Below, one piece after another: positions 26,136 to 34,372 of a stretch of 64,000 nucleotides of DNA (within the stretch, counting starts at the first letter, position 1; each line of letters starts with the position of its first letter). The notes under the pieces are model-generated. The model worked only from the letters and a program-made list of their open reading frames with translations. It was not told the origin of the DNA and did not search any database. This stretch comes from Methylobacterium trifolii (lineage in GTDB: Bacteria; Pseudomonadota; Alphaproteobacteria; Rhizobiales; Beijerinckiaceae). The DNA lies in assembly GCF_022179685.1 (NCBI RefSeq), contig NZ_BPRB01000073.1, positions 1-64,000 on the forward strand. Reading direction: 5' to 3'. Position numbers and translations under genes: made by a program.

Positions 26136-26858
26136 TTAGCCGCCGATGCGCTGGGCGAGGCTGGCCGAGTGGCCGTGCTCGTTGGCGATGTAGGGCAGCG
26201 CCTCGTTGGCGAACTGGCGGCCGCCGGCGCTGTCGCCGTTGCGGGCATAGGTCTCGTAGAGGGCCAGCGTCCGGGCGTCCGAGCGGGCCTGCTGGCCGAC
26301 ATAGGCACGGTCGAACTCGCGGGCGGTCTGGGCGGACTTGAGGCGCTCCAGGCGGGACTGGCCGCGCTCGCCGATGGCCACGCGGCGGCCGGGCTCGCTG
26401 GGGCTGTTGTCGATGATGCCGACGCCGCCGAGGACGCCGCCGACGATGCTCGTGCCGATGTTGGCCGCGATCGTCACCGGGGCCAGCACGAGGCCGACCG
26501 GGTTGTCGAGGCGGGTCTCGATGCCCTGGCGGTCGGAGACGACGGTGCCGTTGCGGCTGAGCGAGGTGCCCTCGGGCAGGAGCGCCTTGGTGGTGGCCTC
26601 ACGCTCCACGAGGACGCGGTTGGCGTACTGGCGCACCCGCGGGTTGCGCGAACGGTCGAGGGCGATCCGGCTGGCCTCGATGCTGGTGGCGTCCGAGCGC
26701 AGGGCCTCGGCGCGGAAGGCGGGGGTGTCGGTCCCGGCCGCACCGATCTCGCGGTCGTAGGGCGACACGCGCAGCGGCAGGGCGTCCTGGGCGAGCGCCG
26801 GGGTGGCGAGGGCGAGGGCGGACAGGCCGCAGAAGGCCAGAAGGGCGGAACGCGTCAT
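26136..26858 (-). CDS. Secreted DUF4142-type protein
   Basis: A 240-aa exported protein: signal peptide MTRSALLAFCGLSALALATPALA, then a segment of DUF4142 type (EIGAAGTDTPAFRAEALRSDATSIEASRIALDRSRNPRVRQYANRVLVE), a hydrophobic Gly-rich middle (LVLAPVTIAANIGTSIVGGVLGGVG) and a second DUF4142-like half (REFDRAYVGQQARSDARTLALYETYARNGD). DUF4142 proteins are ferritin-like helical periplasmic proteins of unknown function. The ATG at 26858 has AAGGA upstream. It has its own terminator, so it is an independent unit placed between ruvB and ybgC. Confidence 0.8.
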   Translation of the reverse strand: MTRSALLAFCGLSALALATPALAQDALPLRVSPYDREIGAAGTDTPAFRAEALRSDATSIEASRIALDRSRNPRVRQYANRVLVEREATTKALLPEGTSLSRNGTVVSDRQGIETRLDNPVGLVLAPVTIAANIGTSIVGGVLGGVGIIDNSPSEPGRRVAIGERGQSRLERLKSAQTAREFDRAYVGQQARSDARTLALYETYARNGDSAGGRQFANEALPYIANEHGHSASLAQRIGG

Positions 26859-27546
26859 GGCGGAGAATGTCCTTGAGATCGATCTCGTTGGATCGTTTTG
26901 CCGTCGCCCGTGTTCGGGGGCGGTTGCGGGCTCAACCAGTGCCGGCCCCCGCCGTTCCGCCCTGCTGCGACCGGAATGTTGCATTGCACGCAGGTCGGGC
27001 GGTGCCGACCAACCAAGTCGCGTATCGAAAGAAGCAGGTAAAGAAGAAGTGGTTTTCGTTCCGAAGCAATGACTTGGAATGGAATCCTCGGGTCGGGAGT
27101 CAGGGAAACGGAGGTGCTTCCTATGTCTAAGGCATGATCTCAGCGGGTGGCTGGTCGACCGGAAAGGCATGTCTGGGTCGGCGCCGCGGGCGCAGGTACA
27201 AGTTCCGAACTCGGATCGGGAAAGTTCGACCGACCGTCGTGCCTGACGACCTCAAATATACCGCGGCACGGAACGAATCCCGTTCGGCGCGCGTCCCTCC
27301 CCCCTCTGCGGGCTCCTGTATTCACATATCTCGCGACGCTGGCGCAGGAGGCGGGGGCCCCCTCTCCCGCACGGGAGAGGGGGCCGCACAGCGTTTCGGA
27401 CGACCTCTCTGGTTCCGCGGCGCAGATGTGTGAATCCGGTAGCCTCTGCGGGAGTTGGAACGCCGGCGCCGGTCCGGCTTCCGCGCAGACCCTGGATGAC
27501 CTGCGGAGTTCAGCGGCCTAGACCATCCGCAACCTCGCGTATTCCC
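26859..27546. other. Long non-coding interval between the DUF4142 gene and ruvB
   Basis: About 690 bp with no credible gene; open frames on the plus strand run through a palindrome and show no family features. It holds the DUF4142 promoter region (a GATCGATC-like motif near 26878), the ruvB 3' end and the perfect palindromic element at 27356-27385. Base composition is less GC-rich around 27020-27130. Confidence 0.5.
27356..27385. repeat. Perfect intergenic palindrome
   Basis: GGCCCCCTCTCCCG (27356-27369) and CGGGAGAGGGGGCC (27372-27385) form a 14-bp stem with a 2-nt loop. Elements of the form CCCTCTCCCGnnCGGGAGAGGG are, as I recall, common dispersed intergenic palindromes in Proteobacteria. 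There is no U-run, and it sits 160 bp beyond the ruvB stop. Only one copy was seen in this window. Confidence 0.65.
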
Positions 27547-28608
27547 TTACGCCTCCGGCTCGCCCTCGCCGAACAGCCCGAACTGGGAGGACGGATCGCG
27601 CCTGGGCATCGCAAAGCCCATGTGCCGGAAGGCGTGGGGGGTGAGCACCCGCCCGCGGGGGGTGCGCTGCACGAAGCCCTGCTGGATCAGGTAGGGCTCG
27701 ATGATGTCCTCGATGGCGTCGCGCGGCTCGGACAGGGCGGCGGCGATGGTCTCGATGCCCACGGGGCCGCCGCCGAAGGATTTGGCGATCAGGGTGAGGT
27801 ACTTGCGGTCCATCACGTCGAGGCCGACCGGGTCCACGTCCAGGAGCTTCAAGGCCCGGTCGGCGATGGCCCGCGTCACGGTGGGCTCCTCGGCCACGAT
27901 GGCGAAGTCGCGCACCCGGCGCAGCAGCCGGCCGGCGATGCGCGGCGTGCCCCGCGCCCGCTTGGCGATCTCGTTGGCGCCCTCCGCCGACATGCCGATG
28001 CCGAGCACCCGCGCCCCGCGGCTGACGATGAGTTCGAGTTCGTCGATCTCGTAGAATTCCAGCCGGATCGGGATGCCGAAACGGTCGCGCAAGGGGGTGG
28101 TCAGCAGGCCCGCTCGGGTGGTGGCGCCGACCAGGGTGAACTTCGGCAGCTCGATCTTGACCGAGCGCGCGGCCGGCCCCTCGCCGATGATGAGGTCGAG
28201 CTGATAATCCTCCATCGCCGGATAGAGGATCTCCTCCACCGCCGGGTTGAGGCGGTGGATCTCGTCGATGAAGAGCACGTCGCGCTCCTCGAGGTTGGTG
28301 AGCTGCGCGGCGAGGTCCCCGGCCTTGGCGATGACGGGGCCGGAGGTCGAGCGGAAGTTCACGCCGAGTTCGCGGGCCACGATCTGCGCCAGCGTGGTCT
28401 TGCCCAGGCCCGGCGGCCCGACGAACAGGACGTGGTCGAGGGCGTGGCCGGTCATCTTGGCCGCCTGGATCGAGACCTGCATGTTGGCGCGCGCCGCCCG
28501 CTGGCCGATGAACTCGGCGAGGCTCAACGGGCGGATCGTCTGATCCACGTCGTCCTCGCGTTTCTCGGGGGCGAGAAGGGCGTTGGTCAGGGGTTTCGGC
28601 TTGCTCAT
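27547..28608 (-). CDS. ruvB: Holliday junction branch-migration helicase RuvB
   Basis: A 353-aa AAA+ motor driving branch migration with RuvA. It shows the N-terminal [13 protein letters not shown], Walker [12 protein letters not shown], Walker [12 protein letters not shown], the sensor VGATTRAG, arginine-finger region and the C-terminal winged helix ([35 protein letters not shown]). ruvC and ruvA, commonly just upstream, are not in the 650 bp before it, so the ruv genes are split. Confidence 0.97.
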   Translation of the reverse strand: MSKPKPLTNALLAPEKREDDVDQTIRPLSLAEFIGQRAARANMQVSIQAAKMTGHALDHVLFVGPPGLGKTTLAQIVARELGVNFRSTSGPVIAKAGDLAAQLTNLEERDVLFIDEIHRLNPAVEEILYPAMEDYQLDLIIGEGPAARSVKIELPKFTLVGATTRAGLLTTPLRDRFGIPIRLEFYEIDELELIVSRGARVLGIGMSAEGANEIAKRARGTPRIAGRLLRRVRDFAIVAEEPTVTRAIADRALKLLDVDPVGLDVMDRKYLTLIAKSFGGGPVGIETIAAALSEPRDAIEDIIEPYLIQQGFVQRTPRGRVLTPHAFRHMGFAMPRRDPSSQFGLFGEGEPEA

Positions 28609-29253
28609 GGAGCCTTTGGAGCCTTCTCGTCCGGCCCGCCCGTCCTACAGCGCGGCCGCAGCGATGTCTAAACGCCGACCGGTCTCGGATTTTTGTCCGT
28701 TATAAGAAAAGTAGCTTGACATAATAGGTTTATTGGCATAGAGCCGATCCCGCCCGTCGCCCGGTGTCGTAGGACGCCGACAGGGGCCCGCCCGGTGGAC
28801 CGACCGGTCGGGTTTTGGCGAAGGGGCGGTTCCCGCGTCGGTGGCAACGGTCGGCCACCGCCCCGGGCGCGACGATGTGCGACGCAAGGCCGTGGCTCGC
28901 CCAAGGATCCCGGGGAACGGGAGTGCGGGCGATAGTGCGGCACCGAGTAGAAACCGATGCCGGGCTCAATACGAGGCCCGGCGCCAACGCCAACGTTCGC
29001 CGAGGGCGGACCCGCGACCGTCAGGGCCGGGCTGCCCGAGATCGGGGTCGAGGCACGCGATAAGAGACCGCGACGTACAAACGGCCGGGCGATCCGAGGA
29101 TAGGATCACCGGCCGCGGGGCGCCGGGGGACCGTTCTTCGTTTGCAGACAGTGGTTCCGCGGCGTCCCGCGTCCCCTGTTTCTCTCCGGCCATGCCCCCA
29201 GCGCATCCGCGCGCGGAGACGATGATGCGTGGGAGGGAAGAAATCCCAAACGA
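28609..29253. other. Non-coding interval between ruvB and murI with an AT-rich island
   Basis: Most of the 645 bp is GC-rich with only shadow frames. Positions 28687-28746 are unusually AT-rich and include TTGACA (28716-28721, plus strand) and, on the minus strand, TATTAT- and TATAA-like boxes suited to a ruvB promoter. A 25-codon minus-strand frame (28645-28722) starts in the island and ends 36 bp before ruvB; I cannot support it as a gene. Confidence 0.4.
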
Positions 29254-30132
29254 CTACTGGAGGGTCAGGGGCACCGCCTCGACGCCGACCTCGGTGACGC
29301 CGCGGCCGGCGAGCGAGGCGCGCAAGGGCGCGGTCAACCCGGTGCCGGCGGTGAAGGCGCCTTGCACCGTGCCGAACTCGGCCCGGCTGCCGCGCGGGGT
29401 CGGCCCGAGGAGCTGGATCACCCGGCGGGCGATGGCCGGGGCCGGATCGATCCAGGTGACGGGCCAGGGGGCGAGGCGCTCGAATCGCGCCAGAAGAAGG
29501 GGGTAGTGGGTGCAGGCCAGGCACACCACGTCGGTGCGCCGGCCGTCCTCGTCGGTGACGAAGCACGGGGCGATCTCGGCGCGGATCTCCGCGTCGGACA
29601 CCGGCATCCCCGCGAGTTCCGCCTCGGCGAAGTTCGCCAGCCGCTGCGAGCCGACGAGGTGGACGCGGCAGGTCTCGGCATAGGTGGCGATCAGGTCGCG
29701 GGTGTAGGAGCGGGCCACGGTGCCCGGCGTCGCCAGCAGGGTGACGAGGCCGGAGCGGGTCGTCTCGGCCGCCGGCTTGATCGGCGGCACCACGCCGACG
29801 AAGGGCGTGACGAAGCGCTGGCGCAGGGCCGGCAGCACCAGGGTCGAGGCGGTGTTGCAGGCGATCACCACGAGGTCGGGCCGGTGCGAGGCGATGAGCC
29901 GGGCCATCACCGCGAGTACCCGCGAGACCAGGGCCGCCTCGGTGAGCCGTCCGTAGGGAAAGGCGGCGTCGTCCGCGGCGTAGACGTAGCGGGCGTCCGG
30001 CCGGGCGCGGCGGACCTGCTCCAGCACCGTCAGGCCGCCGAGGCCGGAATCGAACACGAGGATGGTGGGCTCCGGGCGCGCGCGCAGCACCGCCGCCGAC
30101 AGGCTCGCTCCGGCCATCAGATCGATCCGCAT
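29254..30132 (-). CDS. murI: Glutamate racemase
   Basis: Interconverts L- and D-glutamate for peptidoglycan. The 292-aa sequence has the family start FDSGLGGLTVLEQVRRARP, the two catalytic cysteines in ACNTAS (Cys92) and CLACTHYP (Cys207), and PxRY-like FPYGRL. The N-terminus is about 20 residues longer than E. coli-type cores and not hydrophobic. It is divergent from egtB. Confidence 0.93.
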   Translation of the reverse strand: MRIDLMAGASLSAAVLRARPEPTILVFDSGLGGLTVLEQVRRARPDARYVYAADDAAFPYGRLTEAALVSRVLAVMARLIASHRPDLVVIACNTASTLVLPALRQRFVTPFVGVVPPIKPAAETTRSGLVTLLATPGTVARSYTRDLIATYAETCRVHLVGSQRLANFAEAELAGMPVSDAEIRAEIAPCFVTDEDGRRTDVVCLACTHYPLLLARFERLAPWPVTWIDPAPAIARRVIQLLGPTPRGSRAEFGTVQGAFTAGTGLTAPLRASLAGRGVTEVGVEAVPLTLQ

Positions 30133-30386
30133 CGAGAACGCATGCTCCTGCCACAGGGGGAACAGTGTCGGCGGGCAGGGTTAAGGCCATCTCACTGGGG
30201 CCGGAAAAAGGCTCACTGTCGCGACGATGTCCCGGTAACCCCCGCGTTGCACAGGCCGAACACGGGTGCGGCGAACGGAATCGCCGCGCTGGCGTTGTCG
30301 AATTGCGCGCAAGCCACATCTCCTACGGCCGGTGCCCGGACGGGAAGGATGTCCCCCTTCCCGCAGCGCGTGTGGAAAGGACCAGC

Positions 30387-31658
30387 ATGGCAGCGACGGC
30401 GGCACTCCGCGAAGCGCCCTCCCCCCGGGACGCGACGGCGGCCTTCCCTGCGCCTGCGGTCTCGGCCCGGCCGGTCGACCGCGCGGCCTGGATCGCGGCC
30501 TTCGCCCATGTCCGGGCGGAGACCGAGCGCCGGGCGGCGCCCCTCTCCCCGGAGGACCAGCAGATCCAGTCCATGGCCGATGCCAGCCCGACCAAGTGGC
30601 ACCGGGCGCATACGACCTGGTTCTTCGAGCAGTTCCTGCTGCGCGAGCACCTGCCCGGATACGCCATCTACGACGAGCGGCTGCATTACCTGTTCAATTC
30701 GTACTATGTCGCGGCCGGGCCGCGTCAGCCGCGCATCGCCCGCGGGCTGATCACCCGGCCGACCACTGAGGAGATCGCGGCCTACCGCGCCCACGTGGAC
30801 CGGGCCGTGACGGCTCTCCTCGGGCAGGCCTCGCCGACGGCCCTGGAGGCGGTGCTGCCGATCCTGGAGATCGGCCTCTATCACGAGCAGCAGCACCAGG
30901 AGCTCCTGGTCACCGACATCCTGCACGCCTTCGCCCAGAACCCCCTCGGGCCGGCCTACGACCCGGACTGGCGCTTTCTGGCAGCCTCCGGGGCCCGCGG
31001 CACGGTCGACCTGCCCCGCGGGATCGCGCAGGTGGGCCATGCGGGCGCGGGCTTCTCCTTCGACAACGAGTCGCCGCGCCACGACAGCCTGATCCTGCCC
31101 TGCGCCCTCGACCGGGCGCTGGTGAGCAACCGCGACTGGCTCGGCTTCATGGCGGACGGCGGCTACGCCCGGCCCGAACTCTGGCTCTCGGACGGGTGGC
31201 TCGCCGTCCAGGCCGAGGGCTGGGAGGCGCCGGGCTATTGGCGCCGCGATGGGGAGTCCTGGGCCACGATGACGCTCGCTGGCATCCGCCCGGTGGAGCC
31301 GGACCTGCCGGTGACGCATGTGAGCTACTACGAGGCCGACGCCTATGCCCGCTGGGCCGGGCGCGACCTGCCGACCGAGGCCGAGTGGGAGGTGGCCGCG
31401 GGCGGGGGCGGCCTCGACGACGCCTTCGGCCTCGTCTGGCAATGGACCCGCAGCGCCTACACCGCCTATCCGGGCTATCGCCCGCTGCCCGGGGCGCTCG
31501 GCGAATACAACGGCAAGTTCATGTCGAACCAGTTCGTCCTGCGCGGCTCCTCGGTCGCCACGCCGCAGGGGCATGCCCGCGTGCCCTACCGCAACTTCTT
31601 CTATCCCCACCAGCGCTGGCAGTTCACCGGCCTGCGCCTCGCCCAAATCCACGCCTGA
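30387..31658 (+). CDS. egtB: Ergothioneine biosynthesis sulfoxide synthase EgtB
   Basis: A non-haem iron enzyme joining a thiol (gamma-Glu-Cys or cysteine) to hercynine with O2. The 423-aa length fits. The N-terminal DinB-like domain carries the iron ligands: TKWHRAHTTWFFEQF and the EIGLYHEQQHQELLVTDI His pair. The C-terminal FGE-sulfatase domain includes PVTHVSYYEADAYARWAGRDLPTEAEWE, GLVWQWTRSAY and the end NFFYPHQRWQFTGLRLA. The ATG at 30387 has AAAGG upstream. egtD follows after 32 bp; egtC and egtE are absent here. Confidence 0.93.
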   Translation: MAATAALREAPSPRDATAAFPAPAVSARPVDRAAWIAAFAHVRAETERRAAPLSPEDQQIQSMADASPTKWHRAHTTWFFEQFLLREHLPGYAIYDERLHYLFNSYYVAAGPRQPRIARGLITRPTTEEIAAYRAHVDRAVTALLGQASPTALEAVLPILEIGLYHEQQHQELLVTDILHAFAQNPLGPAYDPDWRFLAASGARGTVDLPRGIAQVGHAGAGFSFDNESPRHDSLILPCALDRALVSNRDWLGFMADGGYARPELWLSDGWLAVQAEGWEAPGYWRRDGESWATMTLAGIRPVEPDLPVTHVSYYEADAYARWAGRDLPTEAEWEVAAGGGGLDDAFGLVWQWTRSAYTAYPGYRPLPGALGEYNGKFMSNQFVLRGSSVATPQGHARVPYRNFFYPHQRWQFTGLRLAQIHA

Positions 31659-31690
31659 GCCCAGACCTCCCGCGTTCCCGGAGCCGACCC

Positions 31691-32665
31691 GTGACCATCA
31701 AGCCGACCTTCGCGCATGCAGCGCCCATCGCGCGGCTGCCGGACGACCGCGCCTTCCTCGACGACCTGCTCGCCGGTTTCGCCAAGCCGCAGAAATCCCT
31801 GCCGGCCAAATACTTCTACGACGCGGCCGGCTCCGACCTGTTCGAGGCGATCACGCGGCTCCCGGAATACTATCCCACCCGCACCGAACTCCGCATCCTC
31901 GACGACCATGGTACCGAGATCGCCGCCAGCCTGGCGCCGGGCGCCGCGTTGGTGGAGTTCGGTAGCGGCTCGACCGTCAAGGTCCGCCGGCTGCTGCGGC
32001 ACCTGCCGGACCTGCGGGCCTACGTGCCCGTGGACGTGTCCGAGAGCTTCCTGCGCAGCGAGGCGGCAGCCTTGCAGGCCGACTTCCCGCACCTGGCCAT
32101 CGCCCCGGTGGCAGCCGACTTCACCCGGGATTTCGATCTGCCGGACAGCCTCGGCGACAGCCCGTGTGCTGGGTTCTTCCCCGGCTCGACGCTGGGCAAT
32201 TTCGAGCCGGCGGAGGCCATCCGGCTGCTGCGCCAGTTCGGCGCGACGCTGGGACAGGGCGCCACCCTCGTCGTCGGCATCGACCTAGTGAAGGACAAGG
32301 CGGTGCTTGAGGCGGCCTACGACGACGCGGCCGGAATCACCGGAGCCTTCAACCTCAACCTGCTCGCGCGGATCAACCGCGAGTTGTCGGGCGCGTTCGA
32401 CCTGGGGAGCTTCGCCCATCGCGCCGTCTTCAACGATCACGATTCGCGGATCGAGATGCACCTCGTCAGCCGGCAGGCCCAAGCCGTGTCCGTAGCCGGG
32501 CGGACCTTCCGCTTTGCGGACGGCGAGTCGATCCACACCGAGAGCAGCTACAAGTATACGATCCCCGGATTCCGCCGCCTCGCGGCCGAGGCCGGCTGGT
32601 CGCCCCTCCAGGTCTGGACCGACCCGGACGCCCTGTTCTCGATCCACGCCCTGCGATGCCTGTGA
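31691..32665 (+). CDS. egtD: Histidine N-alpha-methyltransferase EgtD
   Basis: Trimethylates L-histidine to hercynine with SAM, the first step of ergothioneine synthesis. The 324-aa Methyltransf_33 protein has KSLPAKYFYDAAGSDLFEAITRLPEYYPTRTE, the SAM-binding VEFGSGSTVKVRRLL, YVPVDVSESFL, FFPGSTLGNFEP and IHTESSYKY. The GTG start is inferred from the conserved N-terminus. It forms a two-gene operon with egtB and ends 4 bp from the convergent amine oxidase. Confidence 0.94.
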   Translation: MTIKPTFAHAAPIARLPDDRAFLDDLLAGFAKPQKSLPAKYFYDAAGSDLFEAITRLPEYYPTRTELRILDDHGTEIAASLAPGAALVEFGSGSTVKVRRLLRHLPDLRAYVPVDVSESFLRSEAAALQADFPHLAIAPVAADFTRDFDLPDSLGDSPCAGFFPGSTLGNFEPAEAIRLLRQFGATLGQGATLVVGIDLVKDKAVLEAAYDDAAGITGAFNLNLLARINRELSGAFDLGSFAHRAVFNDHDSRIEMHLVSRQAQAVSVAGRTFRFADGESIHTESSYKYTIPGFRRLAAEAGWSPLQVWTDPDALFSIHALRCL

Positions 32666-32669
32666 GGCG

Positions 32670-33983
32670 TCAGCTTCCGAGCACCCGCAGGACGGCGCGG
32701 GCCGCGCGCTCGCCGTCGAGCGTCGCGCCGCCGACCGTCATGGCGCCGCCGTCGCCCAGGGCCTCGCCGGCCAGGAAGACCCGGTCGGCGATCGGCCGGC
32801 GCAGGGCTTCCCGCGCGTCGGCGTGGCCGGGCCTGGCAACGGAATAGGCCCCGCGCGCGAAGGGGTCGGTCCACCACCCGGCCAGCCGCCCCCCGGTCAC
32901 CGCCTCTCGTGCCGTGTTACCGAGGATGCCGGCGAGCCGGTCGGTCATTGCGGCGACGGCTGTGGCCTCTCCGGCCGTGCAGAGTTCTCGCGCCCCGTCT
33001 CCGCCCAGGTTGGCGATGGCCAGCGGTCGGTCGAACGGCGCCATCTCGAAATAGATCGTCTGGTCGGCTCCGTCCGAACGCGCAGCGGTGACGGCGTCGC
33101 CGACCGCGCGCAGGTCGAAGCGGGCGGGGTCGAGACGCAACGCGACCTTGGTGTAGGCGCCCATGCCGAGCCCCTGCAGCGCGCCCTCCACCGCCTCCGG
33201 CAGGGCCGGGGCGAAACGGATCGTGCCGGCACCCAGCACCCCGACCGGCACGGTCAGGATCACCGCCGCGGCCTCGAGCGGCCCCTTGTTCGTGGCGATG
33301 CGGACGCCCTGCCCCGACCAGTCGATCCCCTCGGCGATGGTGCCGAGCGCCACGGGCAGGCTCGCGAAGTGGCTGGCCACGAGGGCGCCGTAGCCGTCGA
33401 CCCAGAGGTCGGCCCCGGACCAGAGCCGGTCGTAATCGGCCACCGAGACGCGCTCGGGCTCCTCCCCGAGGGAGAGGCGGGCGAGACCGCCGGCCGCCTG
33501 GACCGCTTCGGGGCCACCTATCGCCGCCGCCTCGGCGATCGACCGGTCCGCTCCGTTGGGCGTCAACAGCGCGTCGAGGCCGGAAAACCCCGCGCGGCGG
33601 CTTGCCCGCTCCGCATCCGTCGCGGGCCGGCCGTCGATGAGGAGCGTGCGGGCCCAGGTTCCGTCCACAGCGATGCGGCTGCCGGCCGCCTTCGCGATCG
33701 GCGCCCACGGATTGCGCTCGGCCCAATGGATGTACTGCGCCCCGGCATCGAAGGCGCAATCCGCGCCGAGGCTCCGGTCGGTGAAGGCGCGGCCGCCGAT
33801 GCGGTCTCGCGCCTCGATCAGGGCGAAGGCGTGGCCTGCCCGGCGCAGGGTGTCGGCCGCAGCCAGCCCCGCCGCGCCCGCGCCGACCACGACGATCGGG
33901 GGGCCGTCCCGCGTCGCCGCCCGCAGGTTCGGCGCGGCGAGGAGCAGGCTTCCGGTCAGAAGACTCCGACGATCGAGATTCAT
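32670..33983 (-). CDS. Flavin-containing amine oxidase (exported)
   Basis: A 437-aa monoamine-oxidase-fold protein. The N-terminus LDRRSLLTGSLLLAAPNL looks like a twin-arginine-type signal. The FAD dinucleotide motif VVVGAGAAGLAAADTLRRAGHAFALIEARDRIGGRAFT follows, and the C-terminal FAD contact RVFLAGEALGDGGAMTVGGATLDGERAA is clear. Substrate unknown: polyamines, tryptophan or other amines. It faces egtD tail to tail, which gives no functional argument. Confidence 0.82.
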   Translation of the reverse strand: MNLDRRSLLTGSLLLAAPNLRAATRDGPPIVVVGAGAAGLAAADTLRRAGHAFALIEARDRIGGRAFTDRSLGADCAFDAGAQYIHWAERNPWAPIAKAAGSRIAVDGTWARTLLIDGRPATDAERASRRAGFSGLDALLTPNGADRSIAEAAAIGGPEAVQAAGGLARLSLGEEPERVSVADYDRLWSGADLWVDGYGALVASHFASLPVALGTIAEGIDWSGQGVRIATNKGPLEAAAVILTVPVGVLGAGTIRFAPALPEAVEGALQGLGMGAYTKVALRLDPARFDLRAVGDAVTAARSDGADQTIYFEMAPFDRPLAIANLGGDGARELCTAGEATAVAAMTDRLAGILGNTAREAVTGGRLAGWWTDPFARGAYSVARPGHADAREALRRPIADRVFLAGEALGDGGAMTVGGATLDGERAARAVLRVLGS

Positions 33984-34023
33984 CCGGCCCTCGGCTCCAC
34001 GGTGTCGCCGGCCGGACGGAGGG

Positions 34024-34290
34024 TCAGGCGCCGCGCTTCTCCATCATCGCCTTGACTTGCATGAGCTGATCCCAGACCTGCCCCGGCGAGGTGCCCATGA
34101 ACTCGAAGCCGGCGGTGATGCCCCAGTAGATGCCGAAGCAGATCAACGGCACCAGCACCCAGGCCAACACCTCCTCGCCGCGCCTGCGGCGCTGGCGCCG
34201 GCGCCGGCGCTGCTCGCGCGCCGTCAGCTTTTGCGGCGGCGGGGCATGGGTGACGGGCGTGAGGGGGCCCTCATGCAGTTCGTCGTTCAT
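34024..34290 (-). CDS. Small single-TM protein
   Basis: An 88-aa hypothetical with a basic cytoplasmic patch (REQRRRRRQRRRRGEE), one TM helix (VLAWVLVPLICFGIYWGITAGF) and a short tail ending VKAMMEKRGA. Not recognised. It lies 82 bp downstream of clpA in the same direction and 40 bp before the amine oxidase start, so it could be transcribed with either. Confidence 0.6.
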   Translation of the reverse strand: MNDELHEGPLTPVTHAPPPQKLTAREQRRRRRQRRRRGEEVLAWVLVPLICFGIYWGITAGFEFMGTSPGQVWDQLMQVKAMMEKRGA

Positions 34291-34372
34291 CGGGCCCCTT
34301 CCTCGTCGCGGCGGCGCCTGCGCGCCGCCGCGCTCTTAACCCCGTGATCCCGATCCCGATAGCCTCGATCGC

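Noticed and set aside
27134-27521. Plus-strand frames of about 100-124 codons in the DUF4142-ruvB interval
   Set aside because: They run through a perfect palindrome, have no initiation site and show no protein-family signal.
28668-29063. Overlapping short frames between ruvB and murI
   Set aside because: Arg/Pro-rich composition typical of out-of-frame high-GC DNA.
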